Assembly (NCBI RefSeq): GCF_007713735.2
Contig: NZ_VMNW02000013.1
Coordinates: 1-64,000 of the forward strand
Reading direction: 5' to 3'
DNA: 64,000 nt
DNA from: Amycolatopsis acidicola
GTDB lineage: Bacteria > Actinomycetota > Actinomycetes > Mycobacteriales > Pseudonocardiaceae
Part shown: piece after piece, positions 1 through 8,463 of the stretch
Position numbering within the stretch: position 1 is the stretch's first letter
Layout of the letters: every line of letters begins with the position of its first letter
Notes under the pieces: generated by a model
What the model was told of the DNA's origin: nothing
Databases searched by the model: none
Seen by the model: the letters and a program-made list of their open reading frames with translations, nothing else
Translations under genes and position numbers: made by a program

Positions 1-36
1 GCCCACCCACGCCCCCGGGCGGATAGGGTGCCTGCC

Positions 37-315
37 ATGCCGAGTGACGAGCTGATCCGCGACCGCGTGGAGGTTCTCCGCGCCCTGGTGCTCGCCGCCG
101 GGCATCGCCACGAGTTGCTTGAGGCGTTGTGGCAGGTGAGCGACGACGGGGAGGCGCGCGCGGCCGTGCAGCGGGTGCTCGGCGTGACCGAGGAACAGGC
201 GCTCGCGGTCCTCGACCTGCAGCTGCGGCGGTTCACGCCCGCGCAAGTCGCCGCGCTGCGGACGGAACTCGCGGAGCTCGAAACCGCTGGTCAGCCAGAT
301 CCACCCGCACCGTGA
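37..315 (+). CDS. Stand-alone GyrA-like helical fragment protein
   Basis: A 92-residue protein if started at the ATG at 37; a GTG nine bases upstream (28) is the alternative. Residues about 10-85 resemble the helical coiled-coil stretch near the end of the breakage-reunion domain of DNA gyrase subunit A: a VLRALVLAA helix, then a segment ending in VLDLQLRRFT, which matches the AILDMQLRRL signature of GyrA. The catalytic tyrosine region, the winged helix and the C-terminal beta-pinwheel are absent, so it cannot cleave DNA. It could be a decayed topoisomerase piece or a small protein that binds gyrase. The upstream flank lies outside the window. The resemblance is seen in the sequence; any function is inference. 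Confidence 0.7.
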   Translation: MPSDELIRDRVEVLRALVLAAGHRHELLEALWQVSDDGEARAAVQRVLGVTEEQALAVLDLQLRRFTPAQVAALRTELAELETAGQPDPPAP

Positions 316-323
316 GGAAAACC

Positions 324-401
324 GTGCCAGCCAAGAGATCGTCCGCGGGTACGGCCAAGCGAGCCGCCCGCCGGTTTCGAGCACGTACCGCCCAGGCATG
401 A
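324..401 (+). CDS. Possible 25-residue basic peptide
   Basis: A GTG at 324 opens a 25-codon frame rich in Lys, Arg and Ala (it begins MPAKRSSAGTAKRAARR) and ends with TGA at 401. The preceding gene's TGA (313-315) overlaps a GAGG Shine-Dalgarno sequence about six bases before this GTG, so the two genes could be translationally coupled. The composition would suit a nucleic-acid-binding peptide, but high-GC DNA yields Arg/Ala-rich frames by chance. I do not recognise it and rate it as a possibility only. Confidence 0.25.
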   Translation: MPAKRSSAGTAKRAARRFRARTAQA

Positions 402-444
402 CCCGGCTGCCCTGACCACGATCGGGTGCGAGCCCAGCCGGAGC

Positions 445-1281
445 TCAGTGATGGGGTTTGTGGGACTTCCCGCCGCCGTCGTGCTGGTTGCCCTGGTTCT
501 TCTGACCGGGACGCCCGGCCGTGGGCCAGTTGGCCGGGGCCGGAATCTGTGCCGGAACGCGCGCGGCCACCGGCGCCTGGGGCGCCTTCTTCGTGGTCGG
601 CGCGGCCGCGGCCTTCTTCTGCGTGGTCGTCGGCAGCTTGCCGCTGATCTGCCCCTGATCCGGCTGCCGCTGGGCGGTCGTCGCCGGTGCCGGGATCTCG
701 GCGGTGCCGGTCGGCGTGGATGACCCGAGCAGCGCGACCTGCCCGCCCACCGGGGCGGAGAGGTCGGCCAGCGAGTCTCTCGCCGCGCCCTGGCCGGGAA
801 CGGGACCCGCGTTGGCCGGGCCCTGGTGGTCGGGAGTCTGCGCGCTGGCGAGCGCCCAGCCACCGACGAGGACCGCGCCGGCGAACGCCAGGCCCGCGAT
901 CTTCCGGCCGGTGCGGCTCTTTTCCTTGACTGGCTCGGCAACCGCGGGTTCCACGATCGGCAGCGCGTCGACAGCCGTGGTTTCCGCGGCAGGCGCGAGC
1001 AATCCCGCGAAGGCGGACTCGTCGTAGCGGTACTGGATCAGGACCGTGTCGTCCTCACGCGCCGGCGCATCCGGCCGAACGGAAGTGAAAGGCTCCGCGA
1101 CGAGTCCCGAAAGCGTGCCGGACTGCGCGGGGATCGGCACTTCGGCCAAGGTGCCGTCGAACTGCCCTTCGGCGCGGCTCCGCCGGTGCGGTGTACGGCT
1201 CGGGCGGGCGCCGTTGCGGGCGAGGAGCTCGGCCACCGTCGTGCCGGACGAGGTGTCGAGGCTATGGGTCGCGGTCGTCAC
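445..1281 (-). CDS. Single-pass membrane protein with low-complexity outer tail
   Basis: I place the start at the GTG at 1281, which has AGGAAGGG about eight bases upstream, giving 278 residues; the frame stays open 17 codons further upstream. The N-terminal part is cytoplasmic and begins with a TTVAELLARNG segment followed by an Arg-rich stretch. One membrane helix lies at about 128-147 (KIAGLAFAGAVLVGGWALAS). The remaining ~130 residues are Pro/Ala/Thr/Lys/Gln-rich and end in a His-rich tail (HKPHH), as expected for an extended wall-spanning domain. The 'VAELLARNG' motif recurs at the N-terminus of several actinomycete envelope proteins as I remember them. No enzymatic domain is visible. 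It is divergent from the polymerase gene at 1443. Confidence 0.75.
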   Translation of the reverse strand: MTTATHSLDTSSGTTVAELLARNGARPSRTPHRRSRAEGQFDGTLAEVPIPAQSGTLSGLVAEPFTSVRPDAPAREDDTVLIQYRYDESAFAGLLAPAAETTAVDALPIVEPAVAEPVKEKSRTGRKIAGLAFAGAVLVGGWALASAQTPDHQGPANAGPVPGQGAARDSLADLSAPVGGQVALLGSSTPTGTAEIPAPATTAQRQPDQGQISGKLPTTTQKKAAAAPTTKKAPQAPVAARVPAQIPAPANWPTAGRPGQKNQGNQHDGGGKSHKPHH

Positions 1282-1442
1282 AGATCGTGCCCTTCCTGAT
1301 CCTTCGTCTGGGTGAGTCAGCCTAACCCGCACCGGATTTGTAGTCGGCCGCGGGCGACCGGCGCCACCCTACCGTGTGATGCGTCACTCCAGGGCGGGAA
1401 ATCCAGGCGGCCCTCGGCCGAATCCGGCCCCATACTGATCGC

Positions 1443-2471
1443 GTGCCCGAGGACTGGATCCTGCACGTCGATCTCGATCAGTTCATCGCCGCCGTCGAGG
1501 TGGCGCGGCACCCTGAGCTGCGCGGACGCCCGGTCGTGGTCGGTGGCGTCGGGGATCCGACACAGCGTGCCGTCGTGGCCACGGCGTCCTACGAAGCGCG
1601 CGAGTTCGGCATCCAGTCCGGCATGCCCCTGCGTACCGCGGCTAAGCGCTGCCCCGACGCGGTATTTCTGCCCGTGGACAAGCCCGCGTACGAAGAGGTC
1701 TCCGAACGGGTGATGGCGACCTTGCGCGAGCTGCCCGTCGTGGTCGAGGTGGTCGGCTGGGACGAGGCGTTCCTCGGCGCGCGGACCGACGACCCCGAGG
1801 CGCTGGCGGCGGAGATCCAGCGCCGGGTTCGCGAGAACACCGGCCTGTTCTGTTCGGTCGGCATCGGCGACAACAAGCTGCGCGCCAAACTCGCCACGGG
1901 ATTCGGGAAACCGGCCGGCGTTTACCGCCTCACCCAAGAAAACTGGGGCGAGGTGATGAACGCGCGCCCCACGGAAGCGCTGTGGGGCATCGGCCGCAAA
2001 ACCGCGAAGAAGCTGGCGGAGCTGGGCGTGGAAACCGTCGAGCAGCTCGCGCGCAGCGATCCGGCGGACCTGGCCAAGCGCTTCGGGCCGACGATGGGGC
2101 CGTGGTACCGGATCCTCGCGCTCGGCGTCGGCGACCGTGAGGTCACCGCGACCCCGTACGTGCCGCGCTCGCGCAGCCGCGAGGTGACCTTCCAGCAGAA
2201 CCTGACCGACCCGGCGGACATCAGCCGTGAAGTGGCGGCGCTCGCCCGGCGCGTCACCGCGGACGTCGTCGCCGAAGGGCGGCCGGCTGTGCGCGTTGCC
2301 GTGAAAGTGCGCTTCGCGCCCTTCGTGACTCAGACCCGGAGCGCCACGCTGCCCGCACCGACGAGCGACGGCGACGAAATCGAGCGAGCGGCACTCGAGG
2401 TGTGGTCGCGCTTCGAGGACAGCCGCCCGATTCGGCTGTTAGGAGTAAGGGCCGAATTCGAATCCGCCTGA
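1443..2471 (+). CDS. dinB: Y-family DNA polymerase, DinB2-like
   Basis: A translesion polymerase of 342 residues. The palm carboxylates are visible: D10/D12 in HVDLDQF and D107-E108 in GWDEAFLG. A helix-hairpin-helix-like thumb follows ([11 protein letters not shown], about 181-191), then the little-finger domain with RSRSREVTF (about 242-250) and a closing RLLGV motif. The protein stops eight residues after RLLGV, so the C-terminal beta-clamp-binding peptide of canonical Pol IV is missing, as in mycobacterial DinB2. The usual aromatic steric-gate position after DLDQF is Ile15; M. smegmatis DinB2 has Leu there and incorporates ribonucleotides. The start is a GTG. No LexA box is evident upstream. 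The family is certain; the DinB2 assignment is by inference. Confidence 0.93.
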   Translation: MPEDWILHVDLDQFIAAVEVARHPELRGRPVVVGGVGDPTQRAVVATASYEAREFGIQSGMPLRTAAKRCPDAVFLPVDKPAYEEVSERVMATLRELPVVVEVVGWDEAFLGARTDDPEALAAEIQRRVRENTGLFCSVGIGDNKLRAKLATGFGKPAGVYRLTQENWGEVMNARPTEALWGIGRKTAKKLAELGVETVEQLARSDPADLAKRFGPTMGPWYRILALGVGDREVTATPYVPRSRSREVTFQQNLTDPADISREVAALARRVTADVVAEGRPAVRVAVKVRFAPFVTQTRSATLPAPTSDGDEIERAALEVWSRFEDSRPIRLLGVRAEFESA

Positions 2472-2554
2472 AACATCCCTTTTGCCGTCAATGGTGGAAA
2501 CTAATCACCGGTAAGAGTGGTTCGGCGAGAGTTGTCGAAATAGGGTCTACAGGC

Positions 2555-3841
2555 ATGGCAGAGTCGTCATCCGGCACCGGCGCGCGTCAGCGCCTCACGT
2601 CCGACCAGCGGAACTCGTTCCTCGCCGCCGTGCTCGGCTGGACGATGGACGCGTTCGACTATTTCATCGTCGTCTTCGTCTACGCCGATATCGCCAAGAG
2701 CTTCGGGATGGCGAAGGCCGACGTCGTTTTCATCACCACCGCCACGCTCATCATGCGGCCGGTCGGTGCGCTGTTGTTCGGGCTGTGGGCGGACCGGGTG
2801 GGCCGCCGGATCCCGTTGATGGTCGACGTCATCTTCTATTCGATCGTCGGTTTCCTCTGCGCCTTCGCGCCGAACTTCACGGTGCTGCTGATCCTGCGGC
2901 TGTTGTACGGGATCGGCATGGGCGGCGAATGGGGGCTTGGCGCCGCGCTCGCGATGGAGAAGATCCCGGTCAAACGGCGCGGGTTCTTCTCGGGAATGCT
3001 GCAGGAGGGTTATTCCTTCGGTTATCTGCTCGCGTCGCTGGCTTCGCTCGTCGTGCTCGACTGGGCCGGATTGTCGTGGCGCTGGCTGTTCGCGCTGAGC
3101 GTCATTCCCGCGTTGATCAGCCTGATCATCCGGTCGCGGGTGAAGGAGTCCGAGGTCTGGCAGTCGGCGCAGGAGAAGATGCGGCTCACCCGCACCTCGG
3201 TGAAGGACATCCTGCTCGACCCGAAGATCATCCGCCGGTTCATCTACCTGGTCGTGCTGATGACGGCGTTCAACTGGATGAGCCACGGCACCCAGGACGT
3301 GTACCCGACGTTCCTGTCCGCGCACACCAACGGCGGCGCGGGCCTGTCCGCCACGACGGCCACGTGGATCGCGGTGATCTACAACATCGGCGCGATCATC
3401 GGCGGGCTGGTCTTCGGCTCGCTGTCGGAACGCTTCGGCCGCCGGTACACGATCGCCTTCTGCGCCGTGCTCGGCCTGCCGATCGTGCCCTTGTTCGCCT
3501 TCTCCACGACGGCGGCCATGCTGTGCCTCGGCGCGTTCCTGATGCAGGTCATGGTGCAGGGCGCGTGGGGCGTGATCCCGGCGCACCTGACCGAGATGTC
3601 GCCGGACGCCATCCGCGGGTTCTACCCCGGCGTGACGTACCAGCTCGGCAACTGCCTCGCCGCCTTCAACCTGCCGATCCAGGAGTCGCTGGCCGAGAGC
3701 CACGGGTATCCGTTCGCGCTGGCCGTGACCATCATTCCGGTGCTGATCGTGGTGGCGGTGCTGACGCTGGTCGGCAAGGAGGCGAAGGGCATCAGCTTCG
3801 GCACCGACCGCACCGCCACGGCACCGGCCGCGATCGACTGA
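2555..3841 (+). CDS. MFS transporter, proton:metabolite symporter type
   Basis: A 428-residue inner-membrane carrier with twelve predicted helices. The ATG at 2555 is used because the frame upstream lies inside the polymerase gene. The loop between helices 2 and 3 carries [12 protein letters not shown], the MFS signature, and the mirrored [11 protein letters not shown] occurs in the second half. The motif [17 protein letters not shown] in helix 1 and [18 protein letters not shown] in helix 4 are typical of the sialate/lactate:H+ symporter (JEN1/NanT-like) branch, so a carboxylate is a plausible substrate. It lies 84 bases after dinB and 38 bases before the amidase gene. The substrate cannot be read from the sequence. 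Confidence 0.88.
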   Translation: MAESSSGTGARQRLTSDQRNSFLAAVLGWTMDAFDYFIVVFVYADIAKSFGMAKADVVFITTATLIMRPVGALLFGLWADRVGRRIPLMVDVIFYSIVGFLCAFAPNFTVLLILRLLYGIGMGGEWGLGAALAMEKIPVKRRGFFSGMLQEGYSFGYLLASLASLVVLDWAGLSWRWLFALSVIPALISLIIRSRVKESEVWQSAQEKMRLTRTSVKDILLDPKIIRRFIYLVVLMTAFNWMSHGTQDVYPTFLSAHTNGGAGLSATTATWIAVIYNIGAIIGGLVFGSLSERFGRRYTIAFCAVLGLPIVPLFAFSTTAAMLCLGAFLMQVMVQGAWGVIPAHLTEMSPDAIRGFYPGVTYQLGNCLAAFNLPIQESLAESHGYPFALAVTIIPVLIVVAVLTLVGKEAKGISFGTDRTATAPAAID

Positions 3842-3879
3842 GCACGCCACGGGCGATCTCCCGGCGCTAGAGTTCCGGC

Positions 3880-5190
3880 ATGGTTGCTGCCGAATGGGCC
3901 GAAGGCGTGCGCGCGGGCCGGGTCGATCCTGTTGCGCTGACGGAAAAGGTGCTGCACGGGATCGAAGCGGCCGACCGCGTGGTCGGGGCGTTCCGCAAGG
4001 TCCGGGCGCAGCAGGCGCTGGCCGAAGCGCAAGCGCTTGCGACCCGGTCCGACCTCGGTGAGCTTCCGCTGGCCGGGGTCCCGGTCGCGGTCAAGGACGT
4101 CGCGGACATCCGTGGTGAGTACGCGTCGTGGGGCTCGGCCGCCGTACCGGAGCGGCCTGCCGCCGAGGACGGGGAGATCGTCCGCAGGCTCCGTGCCGCT
4201 GGCGCGGTGATCGTCGGCCTGACGCGGGTGCCCGAGCTGTGCATCTGGCCCATGACCGATTCGCCGGAGGCCATCACGCGCAACCCGTGGAACCCGGCCT
4301 ACACCGCGGGCGGGTCGTCCGGCGGCAGCGCGGCCGCGGTCGCAGCGGGCCTGGTGCCCATCGCGCACGGCACGGACGGGCTCGGCTCGATCCGGCTGCC
4401 GTCGGCGATGTGCGGTCTGGTGGGGATCAAGCCCGGAGCCGACCTGTTGAGCGAAAGCGGTTGGTACGGCATGTCGGCCCACGGCAGCCTCGCGACGACG
4501 GTCACCGACGCCGCGCTACTGCTGTCAGTCCTCGCGAACCAGCCGGAACTGGCGGGGCTCACCGAGCCGGGTCCGTTGCGGGTCGCCGTGTCGACCGATC
4601 TGCCGCTGACACACGCCCCGGTCCCGAAGGCGTTGTGCGACGCGGTGTTCCACACGGCGGACGTCCTTGCGGCACAAGGACATTCCGTCGAACGGGCCAC
4701 GCCGGACTACGGGGTGGAGGCGACGCTGGGCATCGCCGCGCGCTGGTTCGGCGGCCCGTCGGAACAGGCCGACGAACTGGACGAGCAGTTGTTGCAGCCA
4801 CGGACTCGCGCTCAGGTGCGGTTCGGCCGGGTGCTGCGGAAGGCCGGGCTGATCAAGCCGGGCACGAAGGAGCGCTGGCTGGCGCGGGCGAACAGGTTCT
4901 TCGAGGACTACGACATCCTGCTGACCCCGGCGCTGGCCACCCTGCCGCCCAAGGCGGAACGCTGGCACACCCGCTCCTGCCCGGCGAACGCCCTGCCGTC
5001 CATTCGCGTGGCGGGCTTCGCGGGCTTGTGGAACCTGGCGGGCTTCCCGGCGATGACGGTGCCCGCTGCACGGCATCCGAATGGACTGCCGATCGGGATC
5101 CAGCTCGTGACCACCCCGCGCGGCGAGTCTCGGCTCTTGGGCCTGGCGGCCCAGCTCGAACGCCTCAACCCCTGGCCGCGCTTGCCCTGA
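3880..5190 (+). CDS. Amidase signature family hydrolase
   Basis: A 436-residue amidase-signature enzyme that hydrolyses a C-N amide bond, substrate unknown. The Ser-cisSer-Lys triad can be placed: Lys72 in VAVKDVAD, Ser146 in GGSSGGSAAAVAAG, and the nucleophile Ser170 in DGLGSIRLPS. The spacings (74 and 24 residues) match GatA and peptide amidase. The glycine two residues before the nucleophile is Leu here (DGLGS instead of DGGGS/DTGGS), a mild departure. The C-terminal block GFPAMTVPAARHPNGLPIGIQLV is characteristic. It is not likely to be GatA itself, because no gatB or gatC lies nearby. Its end is ten bases from the end of the convergent DivIVA-like gene. Confidence 0.9.
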   Translation: MVAAEWAEGVRAGRVDPVALTEKVLHGIEAADRVVGAFRKVRAQQALAEAQALATRSDLGELPLAGVPVAVKDVADIRGEYASWGSAAVPERPAAEDGEIVRRLRAAGAVIVGLTRVPELCIWPMTDSPEAITRNPWNPAYTAGGSSGGSAAAVAAGLVPIAHGTDGLGSIRLPSAMCGLVGIKPGADLLSESGWYGMSAHGSLATTVTDAALLLSVLANQPELAGLTEPGPLRVAVSTDLPLTHAPVPKALCDAVFHTADVLAAQGHSVERATPDYGVEATLGIAARWFGGPSEQADELDEQLLQPRTRAQVRFGRVLRKAGLIKPGTKERWLARANRFFEDYDILLTPALATLPPKAERWHTRSCPANALPSIRVAGFAGLWNLAGFPAMTVPAARHPNGLPIGIQLVTTPRGESRLLGLAAQLERLNPWPRLP

Positions 5191-5199
5191 GGCGCCTGG

Positions 5200-6294
5200 T
5201 CAGTTCCGCTTCGTCGTGCCTGCGGGCTCCGGCCTGTCGGACGGCGCCTTGCCGTTTCCGTCGCCGTTCTCGGACGGCGTGGCCGGCTTCGTCTCGGGCT
5301 TCGTCGCGGACGGCGAACGGGTGGCGGCCGAGGTCGCGGGCCGCGTGGTGGTGGACGTGGCGGGCTTGGTCGGCGGGTCGATCGCCTCGGTCGCCCGCGC
5401 CATGTTCACCACGGACTCGTCCTTGAGCGGTTCGAGCGAGGCCTGGCTGCGGGCGAGTACCTCGTTCGCCCGGCGGAGCCGCGACGCGGCCTGCTCGCTC
5501 AACCCGTTGAGCCGCTGAACCTTCCGGTCGGCCTCGCTCTCGCGCTGCTCGGCCTTCGCCGTCGCGTCCGAGACCAGCTGCTTCGCCCGCGCCGTCGCTT
5601 CGTCGACCAGCCGCTTCGCTTCGGCCGTCGCCTCGTTGATCCGCCGCTCGGCCTGGTTCTTGCTGGCCGTCTGCTGATCGGCGACGTGCTTCTCGAGCTG
5701 GGCCCGCTGCGAGTTCATGGACGTCTCGAACTCGTGCTCGATGGTGCGCCGCTTGCGCTCGGCCTCGATGTCCATCGCGGTGCGCCGCTGCGCCGCCTCG
5801 GTGGTCAGCCTGCGCACCTCGTTCTTGGTCGAGTCGAGCGCGTTCTTGTGCTCCGCTTCGAGCGCCTCGGCGTGCGTTTCGAGCGCGGAGATCAGCTTCT
5901 GGTAGCGCTCCCGGAGCCGGCTCGACACGTCCGTGCTCTTCGCCCAGTGTTCCTCGGCGGCGACCTGCGCCCGGCTCACGATCTCCTCGGCGCGCGCGTT
6001 CGCCAGGTCGACGGTGCGCTGCATCCGCTCGTCGAGGTCCTCGACGCGCTCCGGCGGCCGCTTCAGTTCCTCCACCCGGTTGCGGAGCCGGGTGATTTCC
6101 GCGCGCGCGTTCTCCAGCTCACGCGACATGGTGCTCGCCTGTGCCCGCGCGGCATCGCGATCGGCCATGACCCGCCGCAGGTTTACCTCGACATGGTCCA
6201 GGTACTGCAGCACCTGACCGCGGTCGAAACCGTGCCACACCTGGTTGTATTCACGCTTCAGCGGGAGGAGGGCGTTGTCTCGCTCGGGAACCAT
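5200..6294 (-). CDS. DivIVA-like coiled-coil protein
   Basis: A 364-residue cytoplasmic protein. The first ~40 residues (YNQVWHGFDRGQVLQYLDHVE) resemble the membrane-binding N-terminal crossover of DivIVA/Wag31 proteins, with the hydrophobic-Gly-hydrophobic pattern. Residues about 35-290 are almost continuous heptad coiled coil rich in Ala, Glu, Arg and Gln, with repeated 'EATARAKQLV'-type blocks near 220-255. The last ~70 residues are disordered Thr/Pro/Ala/Ser/Lys. Proteins of this type scaffold polar growth or septation in actinomycetes; it is longer than typical Wag31 and may be a paralogue. A perfect palindrome (6305-6316) lies just upstream of the start. Confidence 0.8.
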   Translation of the reverse strand: MVPERDNALLPLKREYNQVWHGFDRGQVLQYLDHVEVNLRRVMADRDAARAQASTMSRELENARAEITRLRNRVEELKRPPERVEDLDERMQRTVDLANARAEEIVSRAQVAAEEHWAKSTDVSSRLRERYQKLISALETHAEALEAEHKNALDSTKNEVRRLTTEAAQRRTAMDIEAERKRRTIEHEFETSMNSQRAQLEKHVADQQTASKNQAERRINEATAEAKRLVDEATARAKQLVSDATAKAEQRESEADRKVQRLNGLSEQAASRLRRANEVLARSQASLEPLKDESVVNMARATEAIDPPTKPATSTTTRPATSAATRSPSATKPETKPATPSENGDGNGKAPSDRPEPAGTTKRN

Positions 6295-6338
6295 ACCGAC
6301 GAAGGTACCCGGGTACAGGGTGTTAGTGCTGTCAGGTC

Positions 6339-6358
6339 AGCTCGTGTCCGAGCTTTTT
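6339..6358 (+). terminator. Short hairpin followed by T run
   Basis: AGCTCG (6339-6344) and CGAGCT (6349-6354) form a six-base-pair stem with a four-base loop, followed on the plus strand by TTTT. It lies between two minus-strand genes, so the T run faces away from the reductase gene that would need it. It may instead limit antisense transcription. Confidence 0.35.
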
Positions 6359-6362
6359 GGAC

Positions 6363-8357
6363 TCACCAGTGGAACCCGCGAGTGAGTCGGATCAGCCTCG
6401 TCGCCGCCTTGGACAAGTGCAGTTCACCCTTGCCCAGCTTGAGCTGTCCGGAGCCGCCCGCGGCCGTCGAGTCGGGGAAAATCCGGTACCCCTCATACGC
6501 GACCGCGTCGACGAGCCCGGGCAGCAGCGCGTAGGCCGCCTGCATCAGGTACCCCTCAGGGGTACCGATGTGTTTCGGGCGTTCCTTCAGTGCCCGCAAC
6601 ACCATGTCCGCGGCCTGCGTCGGTGACTTGGTCGGGAACGCGTCGTAGATCTTGGTCGGCCGGATCATCGGCGTGCGCACGAGTGGCATGTGGATGGTGG
6701 TGAAGGTGATCCCGTCACCGTGCGTCTCCGTCGCGGCGATCTTGCTGAAGTAGTCCAGCGCCGCTTTCGATGCCACGTAAGCGGAAAACCGGGGAGCGAT
6801 GCCCTGGACCCCGATCGAGGACACGTTGACGATGTGCCCGAACTTGCGTTCGGACATGTGCGGCAGCACGGCGAGGATGAGCCGCACGGCGCCGAAGTAG
6901 TTGATCGCCATCGCGCGCTCGTAGTCGTGGAACCGGTCGTAGGAGAGCTTGATCGACCGGCGGATCGAGCGGCCCGCGTTGTTGACCAGCATGTCGATCC
7001 GGCCGTGCTCGACGAGGATCTGCTTGACCAGCTTGGTGATCGCCTCCTCGTCGGTCAGGTCGACGGGGTAGACCGACGCCGAACCGCCCGCCGCGACGAT
7101 CTCGTCGCGGACCTCCTCCAGTTCGTGCTGCCGCCGCGCGACGAGCAGCGGGACGCCGCCCTCGGAGGCCACCTTCAGCGCGGTGGCGCGCCCGATGCCC
7201 GACGACGCGCCGGTGATGATCACCCGGCGGCCGTCGAGCTCACCCCGGCTTCCGTGCTGCCGGGCGCGGAACGGGTCGAGGTGCTCGCGCCAATAGCGCC
7301 ACAGCACCGCCGCGTAGTCCTCGAGCCGCGGCACCTCGACGCCGGAGGACGCGAGTTCCTTCCGCGTCGCGGCCGAGGCGAACACCGACGGGAACGACAT
7401 CGTCTCCAGCAGTACCGGCGGGATGCCAAGGCGCGCCAGGAAAGCGTCGCGGGCGAGGGAAACGCCGGGCACGTGCTCGGTGAGTTTCGCCAGCCGCAGC
7501 AGCCCTTTCGACAGCCGTGGCTCCAGCTCGGCGTTGATGGTCGGCGCGCCGGCGGCCTTCGCGAAAGCGTTGTAGACACTCACCACGGACTGCGGTTCCG
7601 GGCTGACGAGGTGGAACGCGCAGCCGTCGAGGCCGGGCCTGCCGGCCAGTTCCAGCAGCGCCTTCGCCACGTAGTCGACCGGGACGATGTTCGTGTCCCC
7701 GAGGTCCGGCCCGACCAGCGGCACGTTCGGCAGCCCGTGCAATTTGTCGATCGCGGTGAACAGGTAGTAGGGACCGTCCACTTTGTCCATCTCGCCGGTC
7801 TCCGAGTGGCCGACCACCACGGCGGGCCGGTACACCCGCCACGGCACCTCGTGCTGCTGACGCACGATGCGCTCGGCCTCGAACTTCGTGCGGTGGTAAG
7901 CGGTCGGCAGCCGCTGGCCGATGTCGAACATGTCCTCGGTGAACACGCCCTCGTGGTCCCCGGCGACGGCGACCGAGGACACGTGGTGCAGACAACCCGC
8001 GTCGACGTCCGCGGCCAGCTCGACGACGTTCCGCGTTCCGTCCACATTGGCGCGGATGCTGGTCTCGTCGTCGGCGGTGATGTCGTAGAGCGCCGCGAGG
8101 TGCACCAGGTGGTCGATCCGGCCGCGAAGATCCTCGCGGACCTCGTCGCCCACGCCGAGCCGCTCGGCGGAGATGTCCCCGGTGACCAGCGTGACCCGCT
8201 CGGGATGGGGCCACGTGGCGACCAGCTTCTCGAGCCTGGTGCGGGAGGCCTCCCGCACCAGGAGATAGACCCGCTCGGTCGTCTCCCGCGCGAGGAGTAG
8301 CCGGGTGAACTGGCGACCGATCAGGCCGGTCGCGCCGGTCACGAAATAGCCGGGCAT
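6363..8357 (-). CDS. Two-domain fatty acyl-CoA reductase
   Basis: 664 residues with two Rossmann modules. Residues 1 to ~365 form an extended-SDR (NAD-binding-4) domain with TGATGLIG (7-14) and catalytic Tyr154/Lys158 in TAYHRTK. Residues ~372-640 form a classical SDR domain with TGASSGIG (382-389) and Tyr527/Lys531 in SAYVASK. This order and length match the fatty acyl-CoA reductases of Marinobacter and M. tuberculosis AcrA1, which reduce fatty acyl-CoA or acyl-ACP to aldehyde and alcohol for wax esters or lipids. The start has GAAGAGG upstream. It is in the same direction as the DivIVA-like gene, with a 68-base gap. Membership of the family is clear; substrate chain length is unknown. Confidence 0.88.
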   Translation of the reverse strand: MPGYFVTGATGLIGRQFTRLLLARETTERVYLLVREASRTRLEKLVATWPHPERVTLVTGDISAERLGVGDEVREDLRGRIDHLVHLAALYDITADDETSIRANVDGTRNVVELAADVDAGCLHHVSSVAVAGDHEGVFTEDMFDIGQRLPTAYHRTKFEAERIVRQQHEVPWRVYRPAVVVGHSETGEMDKVDGPYYLFTAIDKLHGLPNVPLVGPDLGDTNIVPVDYVAKALLELAGRPGLDGCAFHLVSPEPQSVVSVYNAFAKAAGAPTINAELEPRLSKGLLRLAKLTEHVPGVSLARDAFLARLGIPPVLLETMSFPSVFASAATRKELASSGVEVPRLEDYAAVLWRYWREHLDPFRARQHGSRGELDGRRVIITGASSGIGRATALKVASEGGVPLLVARRQHELEEVRDEIVAAGGSASVYPVDLTDEEAITKLVKQILVEHGRIDMLVNNAGRSIRRSIKLSYDRFHDYERAMAINYFGAVRLILAVLPHMSERKFGHIVNVSSIGVQGIAPRFSAYVASKAALDYFSKIAATETHGDGITFTTIHMPLVRTPMIRPTKIYDAFPTKSPTQAADMVLRALKERPKHIGTPEGYLMQAAYALLPGLVDAVAYEGYRIFPDSTAAGGSGQLKLGKGELHLSKAATRLIRLTRGFHW

Positions 8358-8463
8358 GGTGCACCTCTTCGCCGCGTCCGTGCAGAATCACTGCGCATTC
8401 TGCTGCACCGGCGGTGCGGAGACCACCGCCGTCCCGCACAGGCACCCGTTCAGCCGTCCACCG

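Noticed and set aside
2567..3850. Long minus-strand frame opposite the MFS gene
   Set aside because: Its Arg/His/Asp-rich sequence is a high-GC shadow, and the plus strand has clear MFS motifs and helices.
4128..5426. Long plus-strand frame across the amidase and DivIVA-like genes
   Set aside because: Out of phase with the amidase motifs; Arg/Gly-rich composition typical of a third-position shadow.
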